This document shows, one piece after another, positions 51,331 through 64,000 of a stretch of 64,000 bases of DNA. The notes beneath the pieces are model-generated. The model worked only from the letters and a program-made list of their open reading frames with translations. It ran no database searches and was not told the DNA's origin. The stretch is taken from assembly GCF_910592395.1 (NCBI RefSeq), contig NC_088309.1:5522501-5586500 (forward strand), written 5' to 3'. This stretch comes from Lineus longissimus (taxonomy: Eukaryota > Nemertea > Pilidiophora > Heteronemertea > Lineidae). The stretch's first letter is position 1. Each line of letters begins with the position of its first letter. A program made the position numbers and the translations under genes.

Positions 51331-53600
51331 ATCATCAAGCATTAATCATGTACAGTACGTAATTGTTGTCCAACATATACGAACATTATCAACTGATGAA
51401 GAAATTGTAATACATCTTGTAACTTGAATGTAAATATGCAATAGCTGCAAGTTAGTGATAAAAAGGCGTTCGCAAATTGATTATGGACAATAAACGGAAT
51501 TATATCGGAACCATAACATTTTTGGCCACATACTACTACAAGGATGAATAGCTTCTGATCAATGACCACCTACAATTTACAATGTTACAACTTATAATTT
51601 ACACTGTCGTTAGAAATTTAGAATCTGAATCATACGCTGAAGAATAATTATATGTTCAGCCTACAAAAGATGTGCACCACTGAGAATGTATCCACTTGGG
51701 TTGTGATTATCGACAGCGTTTTAAACTTTCGTCGTGACCAGGTTCTGACATTAACATTCTAGTCCCAATGGTAGGGATTTCCGTATTTCTACTATGTGAC
51801 TACATAATTGTTTTCATTGTGACTTGTGTACATCACCAGACGTAATACAACCAGACATTAATCTACCCCTAGCACTCCACCATTGACTACATTATGTACA
51901 ATGAAAGTCCTGTACATTCATATATATCTTCATGACCTCTCAGTGCATCGATAATCTGTGTATTTGATTCGGGACGTCATGGTCTCACGATACCTAAAAT
52001 ATCCCAGTAAACACCAGTCGTCAATACTAGTACGTTATTAGAGCATCCCCTACGGGCTACATGCCAACATTTGAATTCAGAGCTCTCTTGCTCTTTGGGT
52101 GTATGCTAACTTACTGATGGTACCGGGGCCGCATTGAAAACTCAATTTAGCCCTGGATAAATACACTGAGTTGTGTACTTTGTTGCGAAGTATAATGTTG
52201 TTCATTCCCAGCATTCATAATTCGTTAGAACACAATCCCGGGTGTATATTATAATAAGTTTTGTAGTGTCTAATGAGGAACATGAACCGGTTCAACCGGG
52301 TGGGGGGGGGGGGGGGGGGCGTCAGTATGTGCAGTGTGTGCAGGGCTGGAGAAGCGAAGATTAACCCCTGATTTCCTGGCTATATTCCTGGCCAATTGTA
52401 ACTGGCCACAATAAATAACGGTCAATGGTATCTTTTGTCCTGTTATATGAATGGTATCCGTACCCCAAGCTGACAACAGTGTAGACCATACCAAGTATAT
52501 CCAGGCAACCTTTGCCCGTCATACCATTATCCCAAGGGGATTTCCAACATTTCTCGCGGCGTGGGTAATGAGATTTCAAAGCAATAACCATTGATACCAT
52601 CGCTGTGACAATGGTTTTTTAAGGACTGTTGAAGAATGAAAAACATTGGCTAAAAAGCTTTCGACGTCCACAAGGAATTAAATACATTGTAGCAGACCGT
52701 AACATCTATCACTTGCTGGCACTGTTACAAACATAAATTGGAAATACACTTGTGTATGAGTCATTTGGGTTTTAGCACTAATTAGAAACCAACATCTAAA
52801 GATATACACGTACCCGGTTACATGGTCGAAACCGATCACAACCAGCAGTGTCACACGTGTTCATGTTCTTATCATGAATCTAGCACAAATAGAACACGTA
52901 CAGATACATGCTAGCAACAGTAAATGTTATTGTAACTGTGATATGGTTAAATCATCCTTTATCTTTAACACTTTCTGAGAATTCAGTTGGCCGAACGTTT
53001 TTGTAGCGAGAACAATACATTGGGAATTATATACCCTAAAAATGTTACTGGGGTAAGCGTAAAAGGCAAGCTACATGTACATGTAGGAGGCCGGGAATCG
53101 ACGTGACAACACTTTCTACAAATTCGTGATAATCAAGTTGAACGCCAACAACAGTCACTATTTTCATTGTCATTGCACAAGTTCAAATTAACTACTGCTA
53201 CTGGTATAATATCAATATTCTCTCAGAATAAGGTAGGGAAGAATAGGTGGTCCCTTTGACTGGATAGGGGACAAACAACATGTTATCAAATAGTATTAAA
53301 GGCACGCTGTTCATGCCAACTAAAGCTGCCTTGGTTGAACAATAGAACCATGTGTAAAATGATCTAATAAACTAATTCACCTCAGGTGGAATTCTGAGTT
53401 ATACGTACACAATCAAAGGATAAGTAAAACCCCATGTTTGTTCGAGTGGGTTGCGTAACCATATGGCGCTATGTATAACAATGCACCCGTGTGTGTTATC
53501 GTTCATCATTCATTGTATGTTCGCCTAGCTGTGGGGAGCATTGCGCTCTGTTGATAGTTCTATACTGTAGTGTGCTCCTTCATCCACTGCACAGGTGAGG
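51331..53600. other. Non-coding region, no gene recognised
   Basis: No exon was seen. Notable items are the poly-G tract at 52302 and a perfect 16-bp palindrome, CTACATGTACATGTAG, at 53071-53086. Confidence 0.5.
52302..52319 (+). repeat. Homopolymer run of 18 G
   Basis: An uninterrupted run of 18 G follows ACCGGGT. A run this long can form a G-quadruplex and is prone to length error in sequencing, so the exact count may not be real. Confidence 0.9.
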
Positions 53601-53610
53601 GTTTTTACCG

Positions 53611-53830
53611 TCTCGCAGATCATGGAAGTCATTTGTGACTGGCCATGGGGCGATGAAAATTTGACGAGTAAGGACCTTCATTTTGTCACAGATGAGAGCT
53701 GTCACGGTAGAAGGCTACCAACGGTGCAGTGAGTCTCACAGGTCATGGAAGTCATTTGTGGCTTGCCATGGGGCGATGAAAGTTTGACGAGTCGTCATTT
53801 TGTAGAAGATGATAGCTGAATGTAGTTGTA
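53611..53830 (+). repeat. Direct repeat, 123-bp unit, two copies
   Basis: TCATGGAAGTCATTTGTG followed by GGGGCGATGAAA and TTTGACGAGT occurs from 53611 and again from 53734. The second copy is shortened in its latter part. Both include TCATTTTGT and GATAGCTG or GAGAGCTG. No coding frame is preserved. Confidence 0.85.
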
Positions 53831-56707
53831 AGTTTACCAACTGATTAGATATATATGTATAAGCTCCTGATTAGTGACTTATTGTACCTACGTCTTACTT
53901 AATTTTGTATTATTAAATATCAAATATACATGTATAATACTTATGTTTTTATCTGTATCAACCCCATGGGCATTAATAAATTGAAATCGAATTAAAAGAA
54001 CTCTTCCTTACTTTTGTTCACTATCAAAAGCTGAGGTCATCAGGGCATGAGGGAGTAAGTATGTATCGAGTGAAATGGCCTAATATGTTATGGTGGCTTT
54101 TGACAACAACCAGGGGTATTCCATGTCCCCAATGGGCAGTACATGTATAATGAACTCGGCCGTGATACTTAATAGCCTTCATCGCCCATGGGTATACTAC
54201 TGTGTTTCATACATGTAATGAGTGTTCTGTAGTTATTTCATACGCAGGTGAGGTTCCAAGTTACACACAGTGACCGGTAGAATCTGTATCCAATGCAAGT
54301 TTGATTATTAGGGCAACACGTAGAGAACGTAGAAGCAACACCTTTAAAACTAAGCGTTTTGTGGTGGATGACTTAAATAATCGCCACTATTCATCTGATT
54401 GCGTATTGATCTATCCTGTTGATGAATGTCGTTTATAACATCTATTGAGGACTTGATTTAGTTTTGAGATCTGTTACAGATGTTGCCAATGTCGTCGAAA
54501 CTAGGCATTCGACAAATGCCTTTACCAGCTGGATGTTGGACCTACAAAATGTATGCGTAGGTGTATTTCATGAAATATTTCAATAAATGGAGATGAGAGC
54601 GGGTGTGTAGAATTCGTTTTTTCACCACAATTCATATACATGTACTGATTTCTGCACGTTAAGATCAATCATTTTTTATCTATAAAACATTTTTTAAAAG
54701 CATTAAACTATCTAATTGTCGTCGTAGAAAGTGTTTCCATGTGGTAGACAAGCAGTACATAGAGTAACCGGTCAGTAGGCTACGCTGCGGAACCTTTGTA
54801 ATTCCAGCCACGTTTCATCGTTGGATATTGTCCGTATGTTCTTGTAAGCATCTTAACCGTATCCGACGTTTCGTCCGTGTCTAAACATGCTAAACGTCTT
54901 GGATCCACTGTTGAGGGGAATAAGTCAGATGCCAGGAATATCGGAATTTGCACTTCGTCTTAGCAATTTTATATGTTGCGTGTCTGCAAGTGGATCTCTC
55001 CGCACAGAAAATGCTTTCAAAAGAATTTACAGTTGTTGGACTCTATCAACTGTCAGCCTTCACCTTTAGTTGTGCTTGTTGATGTTGCAGGGCCTGCTTA
55101 ATTGATTCATGTATGTTAGTATAAGTGGGCTCTTGATATTATTGTACAGCCCTCAACACGCATATACATTATGTCAGTCTCTACTACAATGTACAATGTA
55201 TGCGTAAACTCGTGTATATAACAAGTCATTTTTTTCGCAATTCGGGGTAAGGAATTCGGCGTTTCTGAACGGTGCATTTTTTCTAAGTCGATCATGCTTT
55301 ACCCATACGCAATTCACTTCGGATCGATTTCACATTTGTAAAGCTGGTTTCATTGATTTCAGTGCTATTTGATTATTAATGAAAACTGCTTATCATCATC
55401 AGGGAAGTGTGAAGGACCCCAGCATTGCCAATTCATATTCAATTGCATCGTTTACAAGGTGAACCCGTGGTTCTTGAATTATGATACAAAACTGAGAATA
55501 GGAAATTGTATTGCCAAATCATGTCATGAAAAATGTACTTCAAAATTATTTTCACTTTGAAATATACTGTATATCTGCGTTATGTGTGCAGTTCACGTAA
55601 CAAAAAATGCATTTCCTTTTACGTGTCCCAAAGAAGAGTTGATATTTAGAACGCTTCTGTCGACTACAAATAAGATAAGGAGAGTATCTAAGGCGAATAT
55701 AACTTAACAAAAATTGAAATAATATTACTTACCTATATTTCGAATCAGTCGGGTATGAAGGAAGAGTCGAGTATGAAGAGAAAAAAAGAAATTTACTTAT
55801 TAATACACGTGCAGTATGCATTTATTTTGACTATTTACGATCAAGGGCAGTGTCAGTTTTGATAGATTCGATAGAACATACGAACTGGGACGACTTGCCC
55901 AAGATAGGACCAAATAGATAGATACTGCTATTCGTTACATGTCTGCAGTTTTAATTAAATTCCCAGCTATCGATTTGCCAGTGTTGATGCATATATTTCG
56001 ACTGTGGTTGCTCCCAGTCAATAAATCTTGCCTCTTTGATTCTCATGTAGTAATTGGCGTGCACTGGCCCAAAATGAAATATGCAAGTAATTATTCATAT
56101 ATATTGCTCACTTTGGAATTGTTGGTAACGGTTGACTATTCAAAGAACCCAATTTCTATTCCATTTGTTTGATAGCTCAGACTTAACCGATAGAGTGTGT
56201 ATCAACACTGAGCCTATAGATATGGTGCTCTCCTTGACCCCTCGAGTCACGAATCCATCACAACCCCGTAAAACACTCCAAAGTCATCGAAATCTATTTC
56301 ATATCAAACTTGTAATATTTAGCTTATTCAAGCGAAAATTCCTTCAATTAAATCGCATTTACCAAACAGTCTAACTGTCGTCACTGAGTATTACAAGGTT
56401 CCGGTAATTCTGATATCATCTCCACTGACGGAAGCTGGTGTAATTCTTTTTCTATTCCAATAATTTCAACAGTGACTCATAATAAACACGTCGAGTAAAG
56501 TGCTGGCTGAAGTGGCAGCCCACGCGCTCATTAAACCAATATTGCTTTGGATCCCATTGATCAGTAATGAAATTCCATTGCTGCAGACGGCGAAAAATTC
56601 AGTCCACTTGTAGCGATTTTGAAGTGGTAGGGTAATAATGCATGTAGAAAAATACAATTGATAGTGATGCACTAGTTTGGCCTAAAATTGCAGTTTGTTT
56701 GGTTATC
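53831..56707. other. Non-coding region, no gene recognised
   Basis: No exon or clear repeat was seen. Short open frames at 54887, 55369, 55939 and 56132 (plus) lack family features. Confidence 0.5.
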
Positions 56708-57030
56708 GACCGAATTGCTGCTACACCCTAAAATTACATTTCTTGAAATTCTGTACCACAGCGCAGGGCATTATAACGACCGAATTGCTACACCATAACA
56801 ATACATTTCTCAGAATTCTGTACCACAGCTTAGTGTAAACGACCGAATTGTTACACCATAATATCACATTTCACGGAATTATGTACCACAGCGTACTGTT
56901 AACGCCCGAATTGTTACACCATAACATTACATTTCCCGGAATTTTGTACCACAGCATACTGTTAACGCCCGAATTGCTATATCATAACATTACATTGCAA
57001 GAATTCTGTACCACAAGGTATGGAATAATA
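56708..57030 (+). repeat. Tandem repeat, about 63-bp unit, five copies
   Basis: CGAATTG heads units near 56708, 56778, 56841, 56904 and 56967; each unit ends with GTACCACAG and the last degrades past 57010. The period is 63 bp in the last three intervals and 70 in the first. As 63 is a multiple of three, part of the array (56848-57042) stays open and reads as repeated peptide (HHNITF ... YHS-x-LLTPELL), probably by chance. Confidence 0.9.
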
Positions 57031-60000
57031 ACGACATCGTAACATTGTTGATATCAGCCACCACCATACGAAGTCGCTGAACCATGAACCACAAGATACG
57101 TGAGGTCGTTCCTCACCATCCCATCGACCCATCTCATCCAATTGTAATAAGCGAGTTGCCGCTTGGACAAGACACATATTGAATCTGAGTAAGACAATCA
57201 GTACAATTAGCATTTGATGATACGGAGTGGCACAAACTTTGGGAAGCCAATATAAGACTGGCTAATAAGCTCTGCATTGTATGTCCGCAGTCAATTGGGA
57301 TTATTCTAGCCTCCCGCGCAGACGATTGACTCTTGCCTCTGCCTTTATACGACTATCACCAAAAGGGTATCTTCTGGCGTTTCCCCGAATTGGAGCTCCT
57401 CCAGTCAGTGTAAAGGAATCAGCCCAAAGCACAAGAAACTAGAAATAAAGGACAATCTATCAATGAAATTCGAAGGAAACATGACTTTACAAAATGCATT
57501 CTCCAACAATTCCTAACAACTCTCGAGGAACAACATCAACTACGGTACATGTAAGTGTAAAGCAATTAACAAACCAGATTGCTTTGACAACACAACCCTT
57601 AGCCGTTCGCGCAAGGTCATTTGATTGAGGTTTGGCAAACCACAGGTTCCTAAGACGCTCACTTTATTGGCAATATAGCCACGACACGCGAGGAAGGATG
57701 AACATGTAATGTGAATTGTCAATGTTCCCTGTCATACCAGATACTGCCTACTAGTACATTGTGTAAGCTTATCTGCCGTATCATCGATGAAACATATTTG
57801 GATGTGCTCTGACTGATGTTGTCGGATCATGATCATGGTCGGCATCGGCAGAGAATTGGATAAATGTAATTCGTAAAATCATAATGTTCAATGCATTTAA
57901 TACGGTGAGCGATCTGATTATGAGAGGCTTCTCTTTCCTGTGATTCAGGAATGACAACCTTTTCCGATCAAAATGATCATTACACCTTAAGAGATGGAGT
58001 CATTTACGAGACAAGGCCATCCGACTCCGTATGGTAAACCTTCGCTTACCAGGTTACAACGAGGGTGTCCATGAATACGATGTTTCGTTGACACTCATTC
58101 CATCCTGTCCAAAGCAGCTGTCTATCGGTATATATATCTTCCTAGATAATTAAGACCACAGCAGTATTGAACAGCAGTGATTTAAGAACTCCAATAAAAG
58201 CAATTCATCTTCCCGAACATCAATACAACGCCCAAGCGTCCAAGCGAACACAGCATGCGGTGACTTGTACTTGGCGGTCACCTCTTGTCTCCCGTCGCTA
58301 TCATTCGTGTACGGTCACCTGGCCAAGCGAATATAAAATGGGCTGATCAGGCAGAAGAAAGTGGCGGCTAGAACGAAATTAGGTGTTTAAGTCGATAGGC
58401 AGGTCGTGTAGAGCAAGCCAGTGATGTCTTGAGTCTTTCGGTATGATAGATAAATCGGTGGTTGTCTTCATGCAAGCGGCGGGGATCAGGGACGGCTTAG
58501 AGTTCGCCGGCACGATAGGGATGCATCATGGAACGTTAGTAAACGACAATCATCTACAAGTTGAATGCGTTTACCTATTTACCGGGTGTTTCAAAAGGAC
58601 TTGGGAGAGTAAAAGATGTGAGGCGTCGTTAACTCACCAACAGGTTTTCAGTGCACCACTGTGACATTTAGCTTTTTCATCTCAGCAGTACATGAAGACC
58701 CAAGAAAGACTGCATATTTCGCAACTAATGAACAAACTCATACGACTGCGTTTGTTAAAATCAGATTCTTCAACAGCTGAAGACGCATAAATTGAACGTA
58801 GAATATTAGGTTATTACGCAGTCTGTCCATTTTCAAGTCTAATTTTAATCCCCACAACAAGATAGTGGATATGTTCCCGCAAGCCGCAAGATGATGACAA
58901 AGAAAAGAGCACTGTTATATTATCCGTTTTCCTGAAACAGGTTATTAGAAAATTCGCTTGGATTCTGCGAACACAATGCTATATTCGGAGACCACCTGTC
59001 CAGATGGTGTCGTTCTTTCGAAAACCAATTAGGCGGAGAACATCTTATTTGTCATCAAATAATATGATGACAATGCAGGGATGTTAATTGCATGAGCAAG
59101 ATCTCAATAGAGGAGGATCGAGCAAAAGGTATATTTTGTGTGAATATGCTGGTAAAATTAGATTGAACTGATACCAGCCCAACTCTCTGGAAGCGTTTCT
59201 ATGAGAGATTCTTGTCGAAAGAAATAACATATTTATTCGCTTTATTAAGAGAAATCGAATGTCTCGATTGAAGATAATTCTGTTTATCAAGACCTTGGCA
59301 GTTGTGCTTGTTAAATATTGAAACAGATCTGATTGGAATAATTATGGCCTGAAACCGTTTCGTTTCCAGTGGTAGTAACTTTATTTTTTCTGGATTAATG
59401 AATTTTATCAAGAGACCAATATAAATAAAATGCTTTTTGCAATTACATGTAGTAGGCATACATGTAGCTCCAATAAGTTGATTTAGCACCACCACCAATC
59501 AGCTATCCCTCAAATTGCCTTTTTCGCGGTTGCAGCCTTCAGCCACCGACGTGTATAATTGCATCTTGAGACAGGACGTGTAGGAAAAACACAGAAAGCG
59601 CCCCAAAGCTAATATGGTATTGGTCCATTGGGTTGACAATTAGGGGCAATAATGATATTTGGACAATCATCGTGAAGAGACAGTAGGTCCTCAATCAATG
59701 GGAGAAATTCTGGTCATGTCCAACACAAGTGTTTTGGATGGTCAGGGCAAACATGATATCGACTGGGGAACGATGACACTTGTTTCTTCAAGATGTTAAC
59801 TGTCCCAACTGCCAACGCAGTGGTTGACTGAGACACGGTCAGTAACCAGGACAGAACCGGTCCTCTCCTTGGCTGAATTTACACAAGGATGTCTTATTTG
59901 ACATTCAACACCCTAGTTTCTCTGCCTTCAGCCATGTCGAGTGTGGAGTTTCTTGCTAAGGAGATGCACGCAGGGATGGATGCGTTTGGCAGAATTCGTC

Positions 60001-61002
60001 TCACGGAATCAATGATCAGTTTCGTCACGTTCGTGATATGCCTCGGTTATTGCTGGCGGCAAACTGCGGCTGTCTTACAAGATTCATGTGACTGAGTAAA
60101 ATTCAAGTGGCATCCCTGAGTCCAGTGTAGGGTGCTCCGTGAATCTGAAAGGCATGCTTCATTAGAGATTTCTCGCTCGGGTTCGAGTCGATGAATCTCT
60201 ATATGACCTTGGGTTGTGAAGCAGGCGTTATATTTACATGAAATTTTAACATTTATTGCCGACATCTTGACATGATAGTCTTACAAGGATTATAACAAAC
60301 TGTATCTATTTCGTCTGTGTGTATCTGTGTATGGGGGGTGACCTTCTACAACACACAAATGGGACATATACTGCTTTCTGGTCAAACAAAGTTCCAGCAA
60401 GTCTACGCTACTTAATGAAAAAAAATCATAAACTCTTGACGCCAACTCAGACTTTCTAAGAGTCGGCAATGGACGGGTTAGTTCAATAAATGTACTCTAG
60501 AGTGATACCCACAATCGATACCCTCAGTAAGATCTTGAGATAGCTCCTCGGCGATTGATTGCGTATCCCGCTCGCATTGATTTCCCTCTCCAGCATTTAA
60601 TTGACCGGTTGGAACTACAAGATTAATTACGTCCACGTGACGACTGAGACGCGAAAGGAACCTGGCTGAAGCTTTGAGAAAAGGCTACTTTTAAGGTAAC
60701 GATGCCCAGGCGTTCACTGGAAACTAGTTTTACAAGGAACACTACTCCATGTATTTGAATGTCACCCTCATAAAAAAAAAGCCCAAGTATAGTTTTTACC
60801 AAATTGATATTGTTTTGCCCAAGTCAAATCTTTACCATAAGAGTCACCTGTGGTAAAAGTATTTTTAAGCAAAGAAATAACTACATTGATTGAGAGGTTT
60901 TTCTTGAGTGTGCTGTTTCTATCTGCCATGGTGCTTGACGTAAAACTGCCAAAGTCACATTTGTTTGTCTCAGGCACAAGATAAATCTGGCTAAGTCTCA
61001 AG
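57031..61002. other. Non-coding region, no gene recognised
   Basis: No exon with family features was seen. A minus-strand frame at 57213 begins with a hydrophobic stretch that could pass for a signal peptide but lacks support. Other open frames are short. Confidence 0.5.
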
Positions 61003-61099
61003 CTTGACTTAGGCAGTTATTCCATTGACCTTCCTGCACATCAGGAGATTAGACATTGAGTTAAAACTAGATGTCAATGGAATAACTGCCTAAGTCAAG
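61003..61099. mobile_element. Perfect 27-bp inverted repeat with 43-bp loop
   Basis: CTTGACTTAGGCAGTTATTC at the start of the left arm (61003-61029) is part of a 27-bp stretch whose exact reverse complement is at 61073-61099. The loop is not coding. It could be a small MITE or a foldback derived from a larger element. A perfect stem this long is unlike typical animal miRNA precursors. Confidence 0.65.
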
Positions 61100-64000
61100 A
61101 AAATCTTATCGGTATTTTCGACAAGTACATTGGCGGTGATAAAAGAATATGAAAGAAAAGACAAGTCGAAAGCACGAAATCCCAACGCATATGACAGCGA
61201 AAGCACGAGATCCCAACGCAAATGACAATGGACAACATTGTCAACATGGGGACACAGCTGATGATATAATGTTGCATACAAAAAGTAATGATCTTTTATA
61301 TGGAGGTATTTTAGTATACATGTCGGCATGCAATACCATTACACAATACGTAACAGGGTTGACAAGGTGATTCCCTTCCAAATTGAGAGAATTGTCCTCG
61401 CTCGCGTTTCGATGTCGACATCGCATGATGTACTCACAAATCTTTCTAACAGGCAACAAAATATTTATATTCAACCAAATGAAATAAAGGCGAGAGCAAA
61501 TACATATTTCATCACTGAAATCATATCGCTTAATGCCAAACTGGAATGAAGTTATCTTCGGGTAAAAAACAGGTCGACAGATCGTTATGAAGTTAGTTTC
61601 ATTTCACCGCAAGTGAACAAACCCGATAGTACACTAATACTGCGAGTATACACGAATATAAAGTACAAATACATTTACATGTACTTGTGGTCACCTCAGA
61701 TGAAATATGGTGAAGAACGATAATATATAAATTCAACTTGCCACCATCCAACACTTATCAAGCAAACACTTGTCAAAGTCACTCGTATAAAGCTGGGCTT
61801 ATTTCAAGAGTCTAACTCTAATAGAACTCGATAAAACTGCAGTCGGAGTTTCATCTTCAGGTGCACTCCGTCCTTAATACTCATATACCAAGTAGGTCAT
61901 CCTCTTAAGGATTTATAGAATTGGTCTTCTCTTTGGCTCGTATTCGATACTTTATGGACTCAATTTCTGCTGCATTCGGTGCCATTTGCCTTTTATCAGA
62001 AACGTCCTTACTAAGTTCTCATCATAGTGCAGCTCGACAACCTCATACTAGTAGGTCATCAGATAGAAAAGGCTCTTTCTCTTATGTGGTTCACCGCCGT
62101 GCTCTCCGTTTATGTCTGAAGTATCCACATTGAAAAAAATTAAAAATATTCTTTCATAACTGATTCGAGGTTTATTTATCCTACTCTCTGTATTTTATAC
62201 CATTTCAAGGCCATTTCACAATAATTCTCCGGGATGCTCTACTAAAACAGACTACAGATTCAGTGTAAATTGTTTTGAAGTATTTCAGACTAAAGCTGGA
62301 AAACCACCCTAGAGCTTTTACTAGCGATATCACTGTAAGATGAGATGCGAGATTGGCTTTGTCGAGCTTAATACATGCCTGGATATAACAAAATGGCACG
62401 ACAAAGAGTAAGAAGAGCCAGTGACAAGGTATGTTCCTCCATGGCAAACAAAGGAACAACAGGTCTTGTGTCACCGGGTTGCCAGGTGACGCTCCTCTTT
62501 GATAAGAGAAAGCGATTCAGAGACTTACTTTGATAACGAAACACCGTCATGACAACGCTCCGATCAGGCCTATAATGCATACGAGTCATGGATAAAGTGA
62601 TACGGCTACAGGCGTATCGTATGACGTTTATAGTTGGGGAACTATGGAAACTGGTATCGCCTTTTGATAGGGATCTGGTTATCCAAATGAAAGATATAGC
62701 TTCTGCAACAGTTTCTGTCACAGAATAACAACCTGATGTCGAGTTACCAATATTCAATGACTCTACCATGTTACTAGGTTCAATATTTGAATCGCCTATC
62801 TAGAACCCCAGCTGGGTCAAGAACGATTTGACACACATTTTGGTTCATCACTCTCGCTATGCAGGAGTGTAGGGTTATTGCCAACAATAATCTCAATTGT
62901 CGTGAGGACCCAATACGTATATTGGATTGGACTAGCCACGGTCATCTAAAGGTGATCGCTACTAGAATTTTACAAAATTCTGACCCGGACTCCAGGCAAT
63001 CACACCAGGCGCTAGTCGATCGACTTGGCCCCATTACCAAGTTTGTTAATGATACCACGGGCAATTGAACCCTCCAGGTCTGTTTCGCTTGCCTCCTCAT
63101 GGAACGCTACCAATATTAATTGAGTGCACTGGGTTGTGAGAAAATCATTTAGCAAGCTCTCGAGGAAGGCAACACGACAGTAGGAGAAAGAACAAGATTG
63201 ATGCAGAGTTAGATGTACATGCACGGTCTGTGCATGTATGCATGGTCAAGATAGCATGGAGCGGACGACAAGAGAGAAATAACAGGATTGCCCTTCAGTA
63301 TGACGTAGCGTTTATCGACAACCGTGTTTAGAACGCCTGACACACGATTTAACACGTTTATGAGATTTCAACATGTGGGACTGATATGATTAAGCGATTT
63401 TTTAAGGGTTTTTTTATCCGAATAAAACTTCAAATGTATCCGTGTGGCTCGTGAGAAAGCAGCAGTATCTTACTTGTGGCGTTAACTATATAATCGCGTT
63501 ATGTCTACCCACAGTCTTGCTCTACATAAAAGACGAAATACGCCAAGACAACGCCACGAACTTCTATTCATGTGCATCGAAGTCCGCTGATACGCTGATG
63601 TCACTTGCATTGTTTGAACTACATGTAGCACCAACTGGATAACTCAGATGCCGTTACATTTATGAAGTAATGATGGCGATGTAAAAAAACGAATTCCGAC
63701 CGTCTTTTCTGGATATCCAACAATGGTTCTTATAGTCAGTCTGCGCCAACATAACCATGATGACATACAGTGATTTGTCCAAACAGTATTAGTCAGGAAA
63801 GGAGCCATCTCGTTCTATAATGCCGCGCCGCTAACATTTGATCATGAATGACAAAGACAGGCTGAGACGCGCTCCAGAGACTAACGGCGCGGGGATGGAT
63901 GCACCGAGCCGGTCATATACTTAGATTAATGTGCTTAATTAACCCGAGTCAAGATAAATCCACTTCTGCTGCCGGGATAAATGAGCAGTTAACCCGTTTG
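61100..64000. other. Non-coding region, no gene recognised
   Basis: There is a small two-copy tandem repeat of about 30 bp (CGAAAGCACGA-x-ATCCCAACGCA) at 61168-61228. A 133-codon minus-strand frame at 62368-62769 is the longest here but has no recognisable domain. Nothing else was supported. Confidence 0.5.
61168..61228 (+). repeat. Two-copy tandem repeat, 30-bp unit
   Basis: CGAAAGCACGAAATCCCAAC and CGAAAGCACGAGATCCCAAC start 30 bases apart, and the similarity continues through GCAAATGACA or GCATATGACA. It is a simple local duplication. Confidence 0.85.

Noticed and set aside
57100-57213. Possible nAChR exon 1: minus-strand hydrophobic start (MLIVLIVLL) with a phase-1 GTGAGG donor
   Set aside because: The splice phase fits exon 2, but it would leave about 16 atypical residues before the mature start, has weak start context and lies 37 kb away. 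Not enough to annotate.
62368-62769. 133-codon minus-strand open frame
   Set aside because: No domain, biased toward Ser/Arg/Leu as in random translation, and no flanking gene signals.
1-64000. CRISPR arrays, operons or other prokaryotic systems
   Set aside because: No evenly spaced short repeats with unique spacers, no dense ORFs; spliced animal gene shows the DNA is eukaryotic.

Overview
This looks like a window of nuclear DNA from a bilaterian invertebrate. There is no dense coding. Coding sequence occurs as short exons with GT/AG boundaries separated by kilobase introns, and scattered inverted-repeat (MITE-like) elements, minisatellites and many ACATGTA-type palindromes are present. The protein sequence resembles nicotinic receptors of molluscs and other lophotrochozoans, so a lophotrochozoan is my best guess. 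This is inference, not proven.

The only gene I can recognise is an alpha-type (alpha7-like) nicotinic acetylcholine receptor subunit on the minus strand. It fills the left 20 kb and runs off the left edge. From 5' to 3' it shows exon 2 (19968-19826, start of the mature ectodomain), exon 3A (16883-16839), exon 3B (16735-16691), exon 4A (9791-9682), exon 4B (9629-9520), exon 5 (6420-6167, loop B and the Cys-loop), exon 6A (2648-2454) and exon 6B (1664-1470, both loop C, TM1 and the start of TM2). The signal-peptide exon and the exons for the rest of TM2 to TM4 were not found. All splice phases fit. Skipping one member of each pair gives a continuous reading frame that matches the family throughout.

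The main observation is that three separate exons are each present twice: exon 3 (45 bp twice), exon 4 (110 bp twice) and exon 6 (195 bp twice). Members of a pair have identical length and splice phases, intact splice sites and intact key residues. This is what mutually exclusive cassettes look like and would give 2 x 2 x 2 = 8 receptor isoforms. The duplicated exons carry agonist-site loops D, A and C, whereas the exon with loop B and the Cys-loop is single. The 4A-4B spacer is only 52 bp, and the exon 3A donor lies in a 9-bp hairpin; both could help enforce exclusive splicing.

From about 20 kb to 64 kb I found no convincing coding exon. This 44-kb stretch may be a long 5' intron or upstream regulatory DNA of the receptor gene. 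It holds two inverted-repeat elements (33233-33427 and 61003-61099), a possible SINE (about 26513-26730), three direct or tandem repeats (33.6, 53.6 and 56.7 kb), an 18-base poly-G run at 52302 and a SOX-POU-like composite motif at 51271.
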